Numbered from the stretch's first letter, positions 13,545 to 25,582 are shown. The stretch is DNA of 64,000 nucleotides from Capsicum annuum (GCF_002878395.1 NC_061119.1:39881882-39945881); one strand, 5' to 3'. Numbers and translations: made by a program. The notes: generated by a model not told the origin, from the letters alone.

Positions 13545-15433
13545 TGTCACACCTCTTTTTTTTTTACCAAAAAGAATATTTTTATGTTTGAAAAGGGTTC
13601 TTATTATTAAAATGACTAAATATAAAAATTTGTTTCAAAAAGGATTTTTACAATTAAACTTAGAATCGTCACTTAGCATAAATTGAAAATTCTTTTACAA
13701 AATGATTTGACTTTTTAAATTATTCCATAAATAGAGATTCCGATTAAGAAATTTTGTTGACCGAGGGTAAGGTGTTAGGAACCCTTCAATCTCGTGGTTC
13801 AACCACAGTCGCTTCGTGAAGGATATTGACTAGTACGACAATATGAAATTTATAAACTAACAAAACACATAAACGAGAAAAACAAACAACCAAAACAATC
13901 AAAACTTCAAAAATAGTGTCCAGTCCAATTTATTACAAACCAAAATAAAAATATTAAAATAAAAACTTAAACTATTTTAATTAACCTACCTATGCTTAAT
14001 CCAATGCGCCGGGCATTTATCACGAGCCTTTTTGCGTACATGATACTTGGGACATTTTTTGGTGAATAAGTACAATATGCCTCGGGGCATTCCCCGACAA
14101 ATGCATAGAATTTTAATTTCGTACGATAAAATAGAAATTATTCAATAAAATATCCAAATATTCAATAATCCATAATTCCTAAATTTACCTACCCAACCTA
14201 CGGCTTTCCTACCAATTTCAACCTGTTATGGTAGTATTGTATTCAATGACATCAATGTTTATTCTAAATTAAACTACTAACAATGAATCAAAACAAATTT
14301 TCATTCACTTTTATCAATGTCAATCTCTTTTCCTCAAAATTCATTCCCAAATAATATGATTTTAATTTCCAAATAAGATATCATTTCATCACAATCCATA
14401 ATCAAGTAAATCAACAATGCATTAACATAAGCAATTATTCATCACCAACAAGGATCAATCAAAACACAATGTTCAATTCAATGCATCGAATATAATAAAC
14501 AATAAAATAAAAAAGACAAGAGTAGAATTTAAATATACCAAGTGAAGATAGAGCAGCATCTAAAAAAAAACTCGATTTGAACCTCAACATGAACAATCCC
14601 AGATTTAATTTATAATTAATTCCTTAGGCGATAGATCTGCTTCGCTTGATTTTTGGTGGATTTCTGTTGGCGCTGATTGGATTTTTTACTAGAGCTCGTC
14701 AGTTTATGTGTTTTCGTTGGGGACTCGACACTAAAATAGTAACAGTGGTGGCGGCAGAATAATTGGGTGTTAGTTTAACTTATATTAGGGGGTTTTGGAG
14801 CTAGTTTTGGGAGATTAAGGAGGCAGTGTCGGAGCTGGCTCACTAGAACAGTGAGCTTCGATGGTGCACAACCATTTCTCTCTCTCTATTTTTTCTTTCC
14901 TCCTTCTCAATCTGTCTCTCTCTTTCTATTTCAATCTCTCTTAGTTCCCTCATGTTTCCTCATTATTTCCTCACTGTTTTCCCATTTTTTTGTGTTTCTA
15001 TTGCTCTCTCCATATTACTCCCTCCATTTCTGTCTCCGTCAGTGTATGTGTAGAAGAAAATCTATGGGTATATAGAGTGTGTGTCTATTTTCAATGGAAA
15101 TAAGGGGGCTTTTTGAGAGTGTATTTTATGAATTTATGTATAAGTTTTATGTGTTGCGTTCTAGAATAGTGATTATCTATTCTATTAAGAGGGAGGGAAA
15201 AATGTAAAAGAGGGTAGGGTAGAGGGAACGTGGGTATGGGGGTAAGGTGAGGTAAGTGAGGTGCTCATTCTTTATTGGTTAAAGTGGTTAATTTGTTATC
15301 AAGTTGTTATTTTTTTGAGAAATTTTTATCTTCATCTTTTTGTGAAAAAGACATTAAAATGAGGTGGGTGTATGGTAAGGCAGGGTAAATGGATAAATTC
15401 GGCTTTGGATAGGGGGGAAATTGTGTGTCTGCA
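13545..15433 (-). repeat. 5' LTR of the Ogre-like element
   Basis: This copy runs TGTCACACC...TGTCTGCA on the plus strand and pairs with 3983-5918. On the minus strand it would drive the element's transcription, but no confident TATA box is assigned. Confidence 0.88.
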
Positions 15434-15711
15434 TCGATAAGGTGGATTGTTCTTTTTTCAGAATTAGAAACCGATACGAAGTTTCTTTGGGTTTTGTCAA
15501 TGATCTTGAGGATCTTCCTAGGAATGGAGATATATTGCATGATATGGAGGGTGGTCCTTCCATCCATGTTAATAAAGTTAGTTTTCCAACCTGACAACTT
15601 ATTGTTCAGGATGTCTATAATGGATTGAAAATCCCTATTGCAAGGTTTCTTATGAATGATGGGGAAGGCTAAGTATTTCCCAAAATTCTCTTTGGCATGA
15701 ATATTGATAAT

Positions 15712-15746
<35 letters not shown>

Positions 15747-17959
15747 TGAGATCAGGGGGTAGTTTCTAGAGAAGATGACTTTGGTCTTAAGAGGGTTCAC
15801 TTTCTAGCAAGAGAAATGGCTAAAGATTTCCAGGGTTCTCTTGATGGTATTGCAGTTTTTTATTAGTCTTCCATAAAAACCAGGTCATCAACAAAGAAGA
15901 GGTGAGCAAGGAGAGAGGCATTTCTGCTAATAGTGAAAGGTTCCTAATTCAAAATGTCTATCTCATGATCAATTCTTCTAGATAAGAGTTTTATGCACAT
16001 TCTTAATAGATAAGGGGACAAAGGATCTCCTTGTCTTATTCCCCTACTAGGCTAGAAAAAATTAATTTTTTCTCTATTGAGAAGAATAGAAATGAAGGAG
16101 GTGGAAATGCAAGAGATAATGAGAGAACTAAGCTTGGGAGGAATGTTAAAAAAGATGAGATCTTGTTTAATAAGGCTCCATTCAATTTTTTCAAAGGATT
16201 TCTCAAGATTAATCTTAAGGATCATATTGCATTTCTTTTCTACAATCTTTTTGAAATGGGTAATTACTTCTTGAACAATGATGGTATCATTAGAGGTCCT
16301 TCTTTTAGGAAAGAAGCTATCCTGGCTATGGCTGATGATTTTTTCCAGGTGGGGTTTAAGCCTAGATGCAATGATCTTGATAATGATCATATACTGAGTA
16401 TTGTAGAGACCAATGGGCCTATAGTTTCTAAGGTTGGAGATATTTAGGCATTTGGGAATGAGGCAGGGGTAAGTAGTGTTCACCTCTTTCTTTATTTGAC
16501 TAGAATGGAAAGTGTCATAGCAGAATTAGATAGCATAGGGGCCCACAATGTCCCAATATTTCTAAAAGAATAGAGGGTGGATACCATCAGGACTAGGGGA
16601 TTTCCTGGGTTTAAAAAAGAAGACAACTTACTTGATTTATCTAGGGGTATGTATGGAGTCAAGGAGGTTGTGATCTTTCTAGCTTAATGACTCTTTGGAG
16701 AAAGGGGTTGTTTGGAATCTAATGCTAGAGGACAGAGGATTAATAGAGTAATGGGATTTATAGAACCAGATAATGTTATTCTTGATTTTCTTAAGGTTAT
16801 AGGTCCAGTTACCACTATCATCCTTGAGGGCAATGATTTTGTTTCTTCTTCTTCTATTAAGAGTAAAAGTGTGGAAAAAATTAGTATTAGAATCACCCTC
16901 AGAAAGCCAGTTTATTCTAGACTTGATTTTCTAGAATTCCTGCTCTTGGTGAAGGATGTCACTGTAGTCTCTAATGAGCTTCCTCTCAGGGTCATAGAGG
17001 AAAATATCGGTGGGGTAAGAAGAAGAACATTGGATGCCAGCCAGTCTAGTAAGAATTTCCATTTATTATGGAAGATATTCCAAAAATATTTCTTGTTCTA
17101 GGTAATGGCATTATCTTGGAAAATAGAGAAGGCTTCAGAGGGGGTGAAGGCATAAGAGAAGGATTCTCTGACTATATTATAAAAGTTAGAGTGGTTACAC
17201 CACATGGTCTCTAGTCTAAAGACCTTACTAATGTTTCTGTGCTATTTTTGGAAGTTTAACTTAAGGGGCAGTGATCAGAGTGGGTCATAGGTATATGTCT
17301 GGCAGACGCCTCAGGAAAGAGTTTGATCCAAGGATTATTGGCAAGGTATCTATCCAGCCTTTCTAGAATAAGGTTTTGTCTATGCCTATATCTTTTGTTG
17401 GTCTAAGTATATTTACACCCTTTAAAGCCAAGATCAATGAGGTTGCATTGGTTAATGCATTCCCCGAAGGAAGAGGATTTTGAATTGCTAATAGGGTTGC
17501 CTCCAAATTTTTCAGAGGCTTTTAGCACTTCATTGAAATCTCCTGTTATGATCCAAGTTCTTGAAGGATTTACTTTTATGGATTTTGCAAAATCTTAGAC
17601 TTTCCCAAAGATTTTTCATTTCTTTAAAGGTTATAATAGCATAGATGGTACTAAAGTACCAAAAAGATGGAGGGTTACTAACCTTGATGATGGTATGAAT
17701 GGTTTGGGTGAGATGGTGATCTCCTGAATGTTCAAATTCACAGAATCCCACATGATAACAATACCTCCAGAGTTCCCAGTAGCAGGGAATTAAATATGGC
17801 TGATGAACCCAAGGATTTCAGCCATGCCTTTATGATCTTTCATGCAGGTTTCAAGAAGAGCAAAAAGAGAAGGTTTGTGAATATTGATCATTAACCTACA
17901 GTGGCATTTAAATTCAGCATTATTTGCCCCCTAACATTCCATATTATGCAATTCATCAT
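15434..17959 (-). pseudogene. LINE ORF2: endonuclease and reverse transcriptase
   Basis: Likely start at 17959 or 17956 (MMNCIIWNVRG). The APE-type endonuclease follows with LLFALLETCMKDHKGMAE, GNSGGIVIMWDSVN, TWIITGDFNEVLKASEKFGG and HSDHCPLKLN; DFNE and SDH are the catalytic signatures. The RT contains LIPKCLNISNLRNYRPIGL, FFPKRRTSNDTIIVQEVITH, MILKINLEKSFEKIEW, GIRQGDPLSPY and FVDD (FADD/YADD in active copies; codons at about 15884-15892). The RT/thumb continues GWKTNFINMDGRTTL up to the break at 15434. A (GA)n run at 15716-15742 interrupts the RT. Multiple stops make it inactive. The C-terminal RNase H part is at 2370-3982. Confidence 0.9.
15716..15742. repeat. (GA)n microsatellite within LINE RT
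   Basis: Thirteen to fourteen GA units in a row. It lies inside the former RT coding region and must have expanded after the element died. Confidence 0.95.
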
Positions 17960-19869
17960 TAAGGTTGGTTTGGGGGATTGTTTTCCAAAAGGATCCCTTT
18001 CCCCATGAGTGGTGGGGGAGCTGATGTTAAGTCCATCATTTTCTTCCTCTTCCTTGATAGAGATTTTATTTTGGTGGTGAAGTAAATGCTTAGGGCTGGG
18101 ATCCAAATCTGTACGTTTATTTTTTAAAGTTCTAAAGGTATAAGGATTAGAAATATTTTGCTTATAAGGTCCTCGAAGATGTGAGTAAAGGGTTTGTCCA
18201 ATGTGAGAACTTCTGCTTTTGGAACCTTCTTTCTGGATGACGATTGTAAGTTGCCTTCCTTCAAAGGTCGGATGGAGTGGTACCATTTATTGGGATAGAC
18301 ATATTTCCAACCAAGATGTTGGCTGGTGATCTATCGCAAGTGATTTTAAGATGAAGATTATTGGGTTCAAAAAGGGGCTGGAGTTGTAATTGTCCATTTC
18401 TATCTCTTTTAGTAGTGTTGGAAGTAGTATTTTGAGTATATTTAGTACTACTTTATGGGTATAATTAGGCTTTGAAGGGACCTTTCATATCTTCTCATCA
18501 TTACCATTTTTATAGGCATTTAATGAGGAGATATTTGAAATGATAGTTTTTTGATTTTGATTGATGTGAGCTTTTAGCTCAGTAGGAATCATCGCTGGCT
18601 TTTGGGTGATAGAGGAAGAGAGAGAGTGGGATGATCGAAGAAAGATGTCCAGCTCATTACTGCATTCGACGTCTTTTATTAAAGGGTTGTTTGGGAATAT
18701 CCACATTCATAGGGTCGGGTCTTGGGCTAACGGTGATATTTGCGGGCCTAATTTATAAGATTAGGCCAAAGTTTCATAGGTCTCTTTTTATTCCCCTTAT
18801 TGAGCTCCACCATCGGAGAATGATACTTAGCATTGGGCCCGGGTATTTTGGTCCTTGTAACTCACAAACCTAAGTTTGCACAAGCTTTGAAAGCCTAAGA
18901 GGGGCTAGATTTTGGCCCAACAGATAGGCCCATGTTGGTGAGATTGCTAGGTCTTTCGTCATTGTTTCCTCCACCACCGGTGACCGTTTCTGACCGGTCT
19001 AGGATGAAGTATTAGAGAGATCAAATTTCAAGAAACTTACATGAGGCGGTATCGAATATATTTACCTCAATGCTTTGTGGTTGTGCTTGTTTACCTTCCA
19101 TCTGTAGATGTTGCTTGATAGTTCTTCTTTTGGTGAAAGTCAGCATTTTCCAGCCATGTGGTACCGGTTTCAGGTTCTTAGGGTCTATCATTATTGTATT
19201 GTGTTCCTATTGTGATATATGTGGGCAGCTCTGGAGAGTATGGCCTAACCTTTCACATCCTTTACACAGGAAGCCTTCCCCCCATAGAGGATATGTTACC
19301 TATGTATACCGATGATCAATGAATTCTTGACTGGTGTCTCCATTGGGATTCGTACATAGATCCTGGCGTATTGCACACGAAGTGTGGCTGATGTACAAGC
19401 GTCTATTTTGAGGGGTTTTCCAATTGCTTTCCCACTTTAGCAAGAACTTTCTCATTGTAGAATTTTGTAAGGAGATATGGTATTCGTACCCAAATCACTG
19501 TAATTCGATCAAAAAATTAGTAGGGACGAAGCTTGGTTCTCACAACCTGATTGAAAGGAAAAATTCGGTGATAAATCAGGGTCCTCCCTGTGTAACTTTT
19601 CTCTGGGATTCCACTTTCTTGAATTTGATTGTGTAGTAGTCTAGACCCTGGTCAATCAAGATGATGGCCTCTTTTAGTTTCCAAAGGTCTGTGAGTTTTT
19701 TTCAAAAATAATCGTGGTTTAGTTTCTTTCCCACTAGCTTGATGATGATCGAGAATTTCCATGGAGAGTACAGTCTTTGCTTATCCTCGGGGGATAAGAC
19801 TATGTCCTTGTCCCCTGAGGATGAGGAGTGGAAGGTTTTTCCAGGGTCTTGAATTCTGGGGGAGTCCAT
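17960..19869 (-). pseudogene. LINE ORF1 (Gag-like, DUF4283 plus zinc knuckle)
   Basis: Likely start ATG at 19869 (MDSPRIQDPGKTF). The DUF4283-type RNA-binding region follows: LYSPWKFSIIIKLVGKKLNH, then LWKLKEAIILIDQGLDYYTI. After a frameshift come LLKWESNWKTPQNRR-like and IRVPME-like remnants. A knuckle CKGCERLGHTLQSC sits at about 19236-19277. The rest is low-complexity and ends just before ORF2. This arrangement is that of plant L1 ORF1 proteins, which bind element RNA. Several stops and frame changes are present. Confidence 0.8.
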
Positions 19870-20071
19870 GGTGTCCGTGATATCCCCCCTTAAGATACCG
19901 CAGTGGCTTATTTTTTCGTAGAAGTTGAAGGAGAGTTTGGATCCAGTGGATTCGGTGGGATAGGAGGCTAATTAGGAATATTGGTCATATTCTGGAGGCA
20001 GTTGGTTGAAATTGTGGATTAATTCTAGAGATAAGGGAGTTTGTCTCTCTGTAAGGGGCCCTGTTTGAGTT

Positions 20072-20084
20072 AAATGACACATTC
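20072..20084. repeat. Target-site duplication of the LINE (right copy)
   Basis: AAATGACACATTC, differing by one base from 2285-2297. Confidence 0.85.
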
Positions 20085-20157
20085 ATTTCAAATGGTAATG
20101 TAGATAAATAGATATTTAGTTCATTTAGTTGTTTATCAACTTGTAGATATTATTTTA

Positions 20158-22366
20158 GGATAAAATTCATAAATAGCATACTTAAGACCATAATTATGAG
20201 ATTCATAGCTACACTTTCATAATTACTTAAACTAGCACCTTGAATTTTGTATTTGAACAAACTGTTTCTATAAAAATACATATACAAATCGTTTTACTGC
20301 CCATATTTAACTCAAATCAGTTGAGTTAAATATGGTATAATCAGCCATGAATTAAATATGGAGAGTCTTTTTTCATTAAAACCTCTTAATTAACGTAATT
20401 TTCGTTATTTGTTACCAACTAAAATAAAAATTCAAATAGAGTTTCACATTATCGTTTTCATCAAAAAAAAATCAAAATCAAATTCAACTGAAGTTTCTTA
20501 TGTTCAATATCTTCGAAAATTCAAATTAAACCATTACCGTTGTTGAAGGTATTTAATCGTAATATTGTTTTCTTATATGAATTTCGTCAGTTGTTTGAAA
20601 TCGATCAAAATGTTTTTGTTCTGATTTGTTTTAACCATTACTATTATTTTGTTTTGAGCTGTTACTGATGTTTCGTTCAAATATAGTGATCAAAATTGAT
20701 TTTTTGTTAAATTATTTTTTAATATTTTGACTCATTAATAATTTTTCATTAGAGTGATCAAAATTGATTTTTCGTTATGTTGTATAATTTAACAATTTAT
20801 TGCATTAAATTATTTTTGAATATTTTGTAAACGAATTTCAAAAAAAAAGTAATGCAACAGTAAATTGAACTGATCGAACAATATAGTGATCAAAATTGAT
20901 TTTTCAAGCTTCACAAACTCAATTTTTTGGAGTTCTGATTCTCAAAATTTAATATATTTCCGTAAAGTTTGATTTTGTATATTTCGGTTGTGTTCGAATA
21001 TGGATGTTACAAAGTAATCACTACAAAAAATACATATGAAATTGGATATATATGTATAAAAATATAAATGCTTCCATATTCCTTAAATGTATATTGAACA
21101 GAACAAAAATACAAATGAAAGTGCATATGTATTTATAAAAAATACAAAATACTTTCATGTAACTTAAATGTATATTTAGTCTGTTAATTTGTATATATGG
21201 CAAACCTATATATATTGTATTGAAAAATATTTGAAAATGTATTTGTATTTCAACAAATACAAATACGTCCATAACCCCAACTACATATTTAAACAAAAAG
21301 AATACCCAAAGATATATTTCAACATTCCAATATACTGAAAATATATAACAATTATAAAAAAAAAATACATATAGGAAAATACCACTTCATAAATAGTTCA
21401 TATATAAATGTATTTTTCATACATGCAACTTAGCGTATGTATTTAACATACAAATACACAAATATATAGTACCCCAAAATGTATATTTAAGTTATCAGCT
21501 TGACCAAAATACATATCAGTAAATACATATCAGCTTCACCAAAATACATATTACCCTAAAATGATATCAGCTTTACTGAAATCTCTAAATGCATATTAGT
21601 AAATAAAAAGACATATACACCTAAAAATACTTCATCCTCCTCATCTTCTTCCGATTCATTACCAGACGAGTTTTCAATATCGTCATTTACAACGTTGCTT
21701 GACTTTGCAATTTCTTTTGCTTTCATTTTCTTCTCATATTTTTACAATTTTATGACTTTTGGAGAAAGAGTTTTTTTCAACCATTTTTTTCTTCAAAATA
21801 TCAGTCATCTTCATTGGATCGTTACAAAACTTGGACCTAAGATCCTTCGTACTCACTGATTTCTTCAACTGTATAAGAATAGAAACAGCTTTAAATACTT
21901 CGTCTTGAGTTAATCCAGGACTAAATGATGGTGCATTATTATACAATAAATTAATAGGTGGTATACCCCTATTTGTTCGTGATTTTGGTGTGTGTTCTGC
22001 CATTAGAGCATAAAAACCTCAAACTCGAAGTTGCTAATGATTTACCGTACAAAATATAAAAAAAATTGAGAAATTGATAATATGCAATAACTAAATTTAT
22101 TAGTTACCTGAAATTATGAAACACTATCCTTGTCAAATCATGAAAAATATGTGAGAAAGAAAAAAATTGAAAGAGGAATCTGAGAGATTTCAAACAATAA
22201 AAGGTAAAGCAAAAATCAGTTAAAGAAAAGAGAAAAGAGAAGTGAAGTGAAAAAGGCAGCCTTATACATGGTAACTTTTCAAAGACAGTAAATGGGAGAT
22301 CACACTTAAAATAATGCTATGTTTGCTACACAATGTAATTTCATTAAAGTAGTGCTATTTTCCACC
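20158..22366. mobile_element. Candidate Mutator-like element (non-autonomous)
   Basis: The left end reads GGATAAAATTCATAAATAGC and continues with ACTTAAGACC and TCATAGCTACACT. The right end, reversed, reads GGTGGAAAATAGCACTACTT and later AACATAGCATTATTTTAAG. The two are imperfect inverted repeats of the 'CATAAATAGC' type I associate with MULEs in Solanaceae. The outer flanks TATTATTTTA and TATTACTAAT could be a decayed 9-10-bp duplication. The interior is A+T-rich with a run of TACATAT-like words and one possible ORF (21734-22003). No transposase is visible. The inverted repeats are too diverged for certainty. Confidence 0.4.
21734..22003 (-). CDS. Hypothetical 89-residue protein in the candidate MULE
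   Basis: The protein is not recognised. It starts MAEHTPKSRTNRGIPP, has a mixed composition unlike the surrounding low-complexity DNA (e.g. GLTQDEVFKAVSILIQLKKS and STKDLRSKFCNDPMKMTDIL), and ends Lys-rich. Just past the stop another minus-strand frame reads an acidic stretch, NSSGNESEEDEEDE, so this may be the first exon or a truncated form of a longer gene. It lies centrally in the candidate Mutator-like element and could be a captured host fragment. Expression and function are unknown. Confidence 0.35.
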   Translation of the reverse strand: MAEHTPKSRTNRGIPPINLLYNNAPSFSPGLTQDEVFKAVSILIQLKKSVSTKDLRSKFCNDPMKMTDILKKKMVEKNSFSKSHKIVKI

Positions 22367-22379
22367 TATTACTAATCAA

Positions 22380-22766
22380 TTTGTTGAGGAAATTGCTATT
22401 GTGGGATCTTTCCTTGGTCTTATTAGAGGTATTGCTAATATGAATATATCTGGTTCATTATAAATAATAAACACCATGTTTTTTTTTCTTTTGGGTTAAA
22501 TTCAATTGATCCTCTACAATCTATATCTACAGAATAGGAGAGAAAATTAATTTGAATTGTTGTTGCTTTAATCAACAAATATTAAAAAAAAAACAAAAAA
22601 AAATTAATCTAACACATTCAATTGTCATTTAAGATAATTTAACCTAACACATTCAATTTTGAACATTGGCTATTAGAAATATTTGACCAAAGCATAATGT
22701 TGTGATTAAAACTAATAATATAAGTATATTCTATTAACACTTTTGACCAAAATTAACAGTACTACA
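22380..22766. other. A+T-rich spacer
   Basis: No coding or element signature seen between the candidate MULE and the first MITE. Confidence 0.5.
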
Positions 22767-22768
22767 TA

Positions 22769-23029
22769 CTCTCCCGTCCATTTTTACTGGTCAACCTTTT
22801 TAGTTTGAAATATCCAATAATACTTGTTCAGTTTATAAATTAATGGATAATTTACTTATCTCTAAATATTTTAGCCTTAGCATTAAATATAATTCATTAT
22901 CTATTCATTTTTCAAAGCATTAAATTTATTTTCTTCAATAGGTAATATAGTAAAATTACTGCTATCATTTATTGTTTCTTAATCATTGTGTCAATAGGAA
23001 AGTGAATAAATAAAGATGGATGAAGGGAG
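22769..23029. mobile_element. Stowaway-type MITE
   Basis: Ends CTCTCCCGTCCATTTTTA and TAAAGATGGATGAAGGGAG are inverted repeats of the CTCCCTCCGTC/GACGGAGGGAG class, flanked on both sides by TA. It is about 261 bp, A+T-rich and without an ORF. It would be mobilised by a Tc1/mariner transposase. Confidence 0.75.
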
Positions 23030-23341
23030 TATATTATATAACTGTTTACTATTGACTTGACACACATGTTAAAAATAATAAATAATAGGGTAAATTTAAT
23101 ATGTTACCCTTTGAATATAATTAATTTAATGTGTTTGAGAAATGCATTGTGTAATGAATAATATTTAATAGAAAAGATAAAATGGGTAGGAAAAGGTAAA
23201 CTATGCATTGATTTTTCAAATCGAACAAGTATTGTTAAACATCTATTTTTAATATAGTGGACAAGTATTGTCGGACACAGAGGAAGTAGTAATTCTTATT
23301 CTTTTTGAGATATTAATAACAGTTTTTTCACACTTCTTATA

Positions 23342-23891
23342 CTCCCTCGGTTCAAAATTACTTATCACTTATTTCCTAATTAAACTTCCACTATTACTTG
23401 TCATTTTTGACATATCAAGAAAAAATAAGTTTTTTTTCAATTTAATCCTTAACATTAATTGTTTATTCTCTAAACTACTTCCTTCGTCTCATTTTAATTG
23501 ATCATCTTATTAAAAATAAATATCTCATATTAGTTTATCACTTACTAAATCAGGCTGGAGTTAATTAAGTTTTTCTCATTTTACCCCTACAATTAATAGT
23601 ATATATTAAATGTGAATAATTACAATTTCAATATCAATTCCTATGCCCAATGAATATCATTAATATAGGTAAAGGGTAAAATACTAAAATTCATCATTTA
23701 ATTTATGATTTCTTAATCACCATGTAAAATGAAATGTGTCCAACTAAAATGGAATAGAGGGAGTAATTCAAGGCAAGATAGTAACCATCAATTAATAGGG
23801 GTAATATGATAAAATAACTATATTAATAATTATTTTATTATTAGGTGTGTCAAGTTAAAATGTGACAAATAAAATTAAGCGAAAAGGGGAG
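23342..23891. mobile_element. Stowaway-type MITE (outer), split by another MITE
   Basis: Left end CTCCCTCGGTTCAAAATTAC and right end GCGAAAAGGGGAG, with TA at 23340-23341 and 23892-23893. The body is interrupted by a second MITE at 23478-23763; without it the element is about 264 bp, the usual size. The terminal repeats have diverged from one another. Confidence 0.65.
23478..23763. mobile_element. Stowaway-type MITE nested in the outer MITE
   Basis: Ends CTTCCTTCGTCTCATTTTAA and TAAAATGGAATAGAGGGAG with TA flanks at 23476-23477 and 23764-23765. 286 bp, no ORF. It lies wholly inside the element at 23342-23891, so it is the younger insertion. Confidence 0.7.
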
Positions 23892-23893
23892 TA

Positions 23894-25082
23894 ATTTCTC
23901 TATTAATTGTTGATCCAATTGTCTAATATTTGATCATTCAATATTATTTTTGGTGTAAGAAAAAAGTCTTGTTAATCACCAACTAGAATGGTGTACAACT
24001 CATGTCAAACAAAACAAAACAGTAGTGTCTAGCTAGTCCAAGCCACCCCACCAGGGGTTGATCTGCTTCCATAGCAAGGATTGCTGATTAGTCCAATCCA
24101 AGAGCTGGGTCTTCTTGGACCAGCTTGGCTAATCTAATTATCCGTCACTATTTGCTAAAGATTCATTTATTCAATGTATGTATCCAGTTATCCACTCCCT
24201 ACCCCTCTTATACTTATGTGATGTTTGTTGCTTAAATGTTCTATTTCTGCCTTCATCTTTTTTCTGTTGACAAATTACTTCAGGTCTCAATATTGTATGA
24301 TTTCACATTTACCTCATTCGTTGCCCTCTATATTGCACGCATCAGTACAGCCAGTATAATTAGTCCAAATCTTCTACATAGGCTTCCTTTCAGTATCTTG
24401 AACAGCCTTCTCCATAAACTTGAATGACTCATATTCACGTTTGTTCTCTAACCACTGCAGCATATCATTCAAGTAGGTTTGGGACAAGTGACATTTAAAA
24501 ATAGTGGTTATTGAGGTCTTCGTCTGCATCCCCACATAATAGGCAAAGTCATTTCCTGACAAAACCCCATCTTTTGCATTCTATTTAACGTGCTCAAGGT
24601 TGAGGCTAGAAAAGTATTTGTTTTAGATTCCCAAAATTGAAGCCCATAAAAAATTAGTAGCTAATTTTACGATTTTAGTTTTACTAAACATTATTGGAGA
24701 TTGTAAAAAAAAAAATACAGAATTTGATTATTTTTTTCAAAAAAGAAAAAAACTATTAATTTTTATCATAATTATTTTAAAACTTTGAACAAGCAACTCA
24801 AATCTTCATATTAATAAATGAAGCTTTTATAACAAGATGTATTGTAAACACATGATTAACATCTTGTTAATTAGAATTAATCCTTACTTTTATAAGCAAA
24901 AATATCACTATGTGAAATTAAACAAGTGATGTCTTATAAGAATAAAATTGTAAAAAACTAAATCTTTAGATTGATCAATAGTGAAGCTTAAAAGCAATGT
25001 TCATCAACTGTAACTTGAAAGCAAATAGAAAAGTGAGCTTAGAGAAAAGTTTTACAAAACTAAACAAAGAAAATAACACAAT
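23894..25082. other. Spacer left of the pararetrovirus
   Basis: A+T-rich, partly unique-looking sequence. The least repetitive part is 24000-24600, which holds the exon-like frame at 24374-24562. Nothing else is recognisable. Confidence 0.45.
24374..24562 (-). other. Exon-like open frame, unrecognised
   Basis: A 62-codon frame with protein-like composition (for example LSQTYLNDMLQWLENKREYE, then SFKFMEKAVQDTERKP) set in non-repetitive DNA. No domain is recognised. It may be a fragment of a host gene exon or chance. Confidence 0.25.
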
Positions 25083-25580
25083 CTTTACACGTTTTTTAAA
25101 ATGCTAAAAAAAAAAGCTACTAATCTAATAAAAAGTCAAAAAAGCTACTACCTAGACCTATAGCCTTTAGAAAATTCTACAAGTCTAGAAAAGTCTATAA
25201 GTCTACAATAATTACAACTTTTACGTAAAGACTAAAAAAATCTATACAATGATCATAAATAATTTAATATCTTGTCTCCATTGATGTTGTCGTATCTGCT
25301 ATATCTCCATTATTGCTTCTTATCTTATCTTTTCAGCTGGCATTTTGTCTTCTTTTATTCTAGATGTACTTTTGGAATAATGTTATCTTCTCCATTACAT
25401 CTTGAACGCTCTTGCGGTACATTGTTTTTCTGGGTTAAGTAATGTCATCATCCATTATCTGACATCTTCCATATCTGCTTGCCGTAGCTCTTTTGAATTA
25501 GAGTAAATCATTTGATGATCTCTCGAATAATAGCTCCATATTGGGTTTCCATTAGTATAATTATTTGCTAGTTCTTGGAT
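25083..25580 (-). mobile_element. Inverted fragment of the pararetrovirus (TAV 3' end and downstream region)
   Basis: This is the reverse complement of 29481-30062: the last ~100 codons of the TAV-like ORF plus about 280 bases after it. Identity is high by eye (IQELANNYTNGNPIWSYY and HQMIYSNSKELRQADMEDVR are shared). One block of about 75 bases, corresponding to roughly 29657-29731, is missing here, and there are a few substitutions. At 25580 it joins directly to plus-oriented viral sequence ending in the primer-binding site. At 25083 similarity stops and non-viral sequence begins. Confidence 0.93.
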
Positions 25581-25582
25581 AA

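Larger units (their letters stand above)
3983..15433 (-). mobile_element. Ogre/Tat-like Gypsy LTR retrotransposon, degenerate, nested in the LINE
   Basis: Two long direct repeats (3983-5918 and 13545-15433) flank 7.6 kb. Each LTR starts TG and ends CA. On the minus strand the 5' LTR is followed after TCTC by TGACGACTCTGTTGGGGATT, close to the tRNA-Arg-type primer site of Ogre/Tat elements. A purine-rich tract (CCAAATAGGGCATAA) precedes the 3' LTR. Remnants of an Ogre-type gag lie at about 10100-11300. No protease, RT or integrase is recognisable, so the copy is a large internal-deletion or LARD-like form. The flanks TTTAT (left) and TCGAT (right) are a plausible diverged 5-bp target duplication. 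Confidence 0.85.
15434..20071 (-). mobile_element. L1-type LINE, 5' half
   Basis: This is the 5' part of the LINE whose 3' end is at 2298-3982. It holds ORF1 (DUF4283 and zinc knuckle), the endonuclease and the reverse transcriptase, all on the minus strand and all with stops or frameshifts. Its 5' boundary at about 20071 abuts the second copy of the 13-bp target duplication, so the original insertion appears full length rather than 5'-truncated. Confidence 0.88.

Noticed and set aside
16031..16447. 138-codon plus-strand frame
   Set aside because: It is the antisense of the LINE RT (YRPIGL and FEKIEW read on the minus strand).
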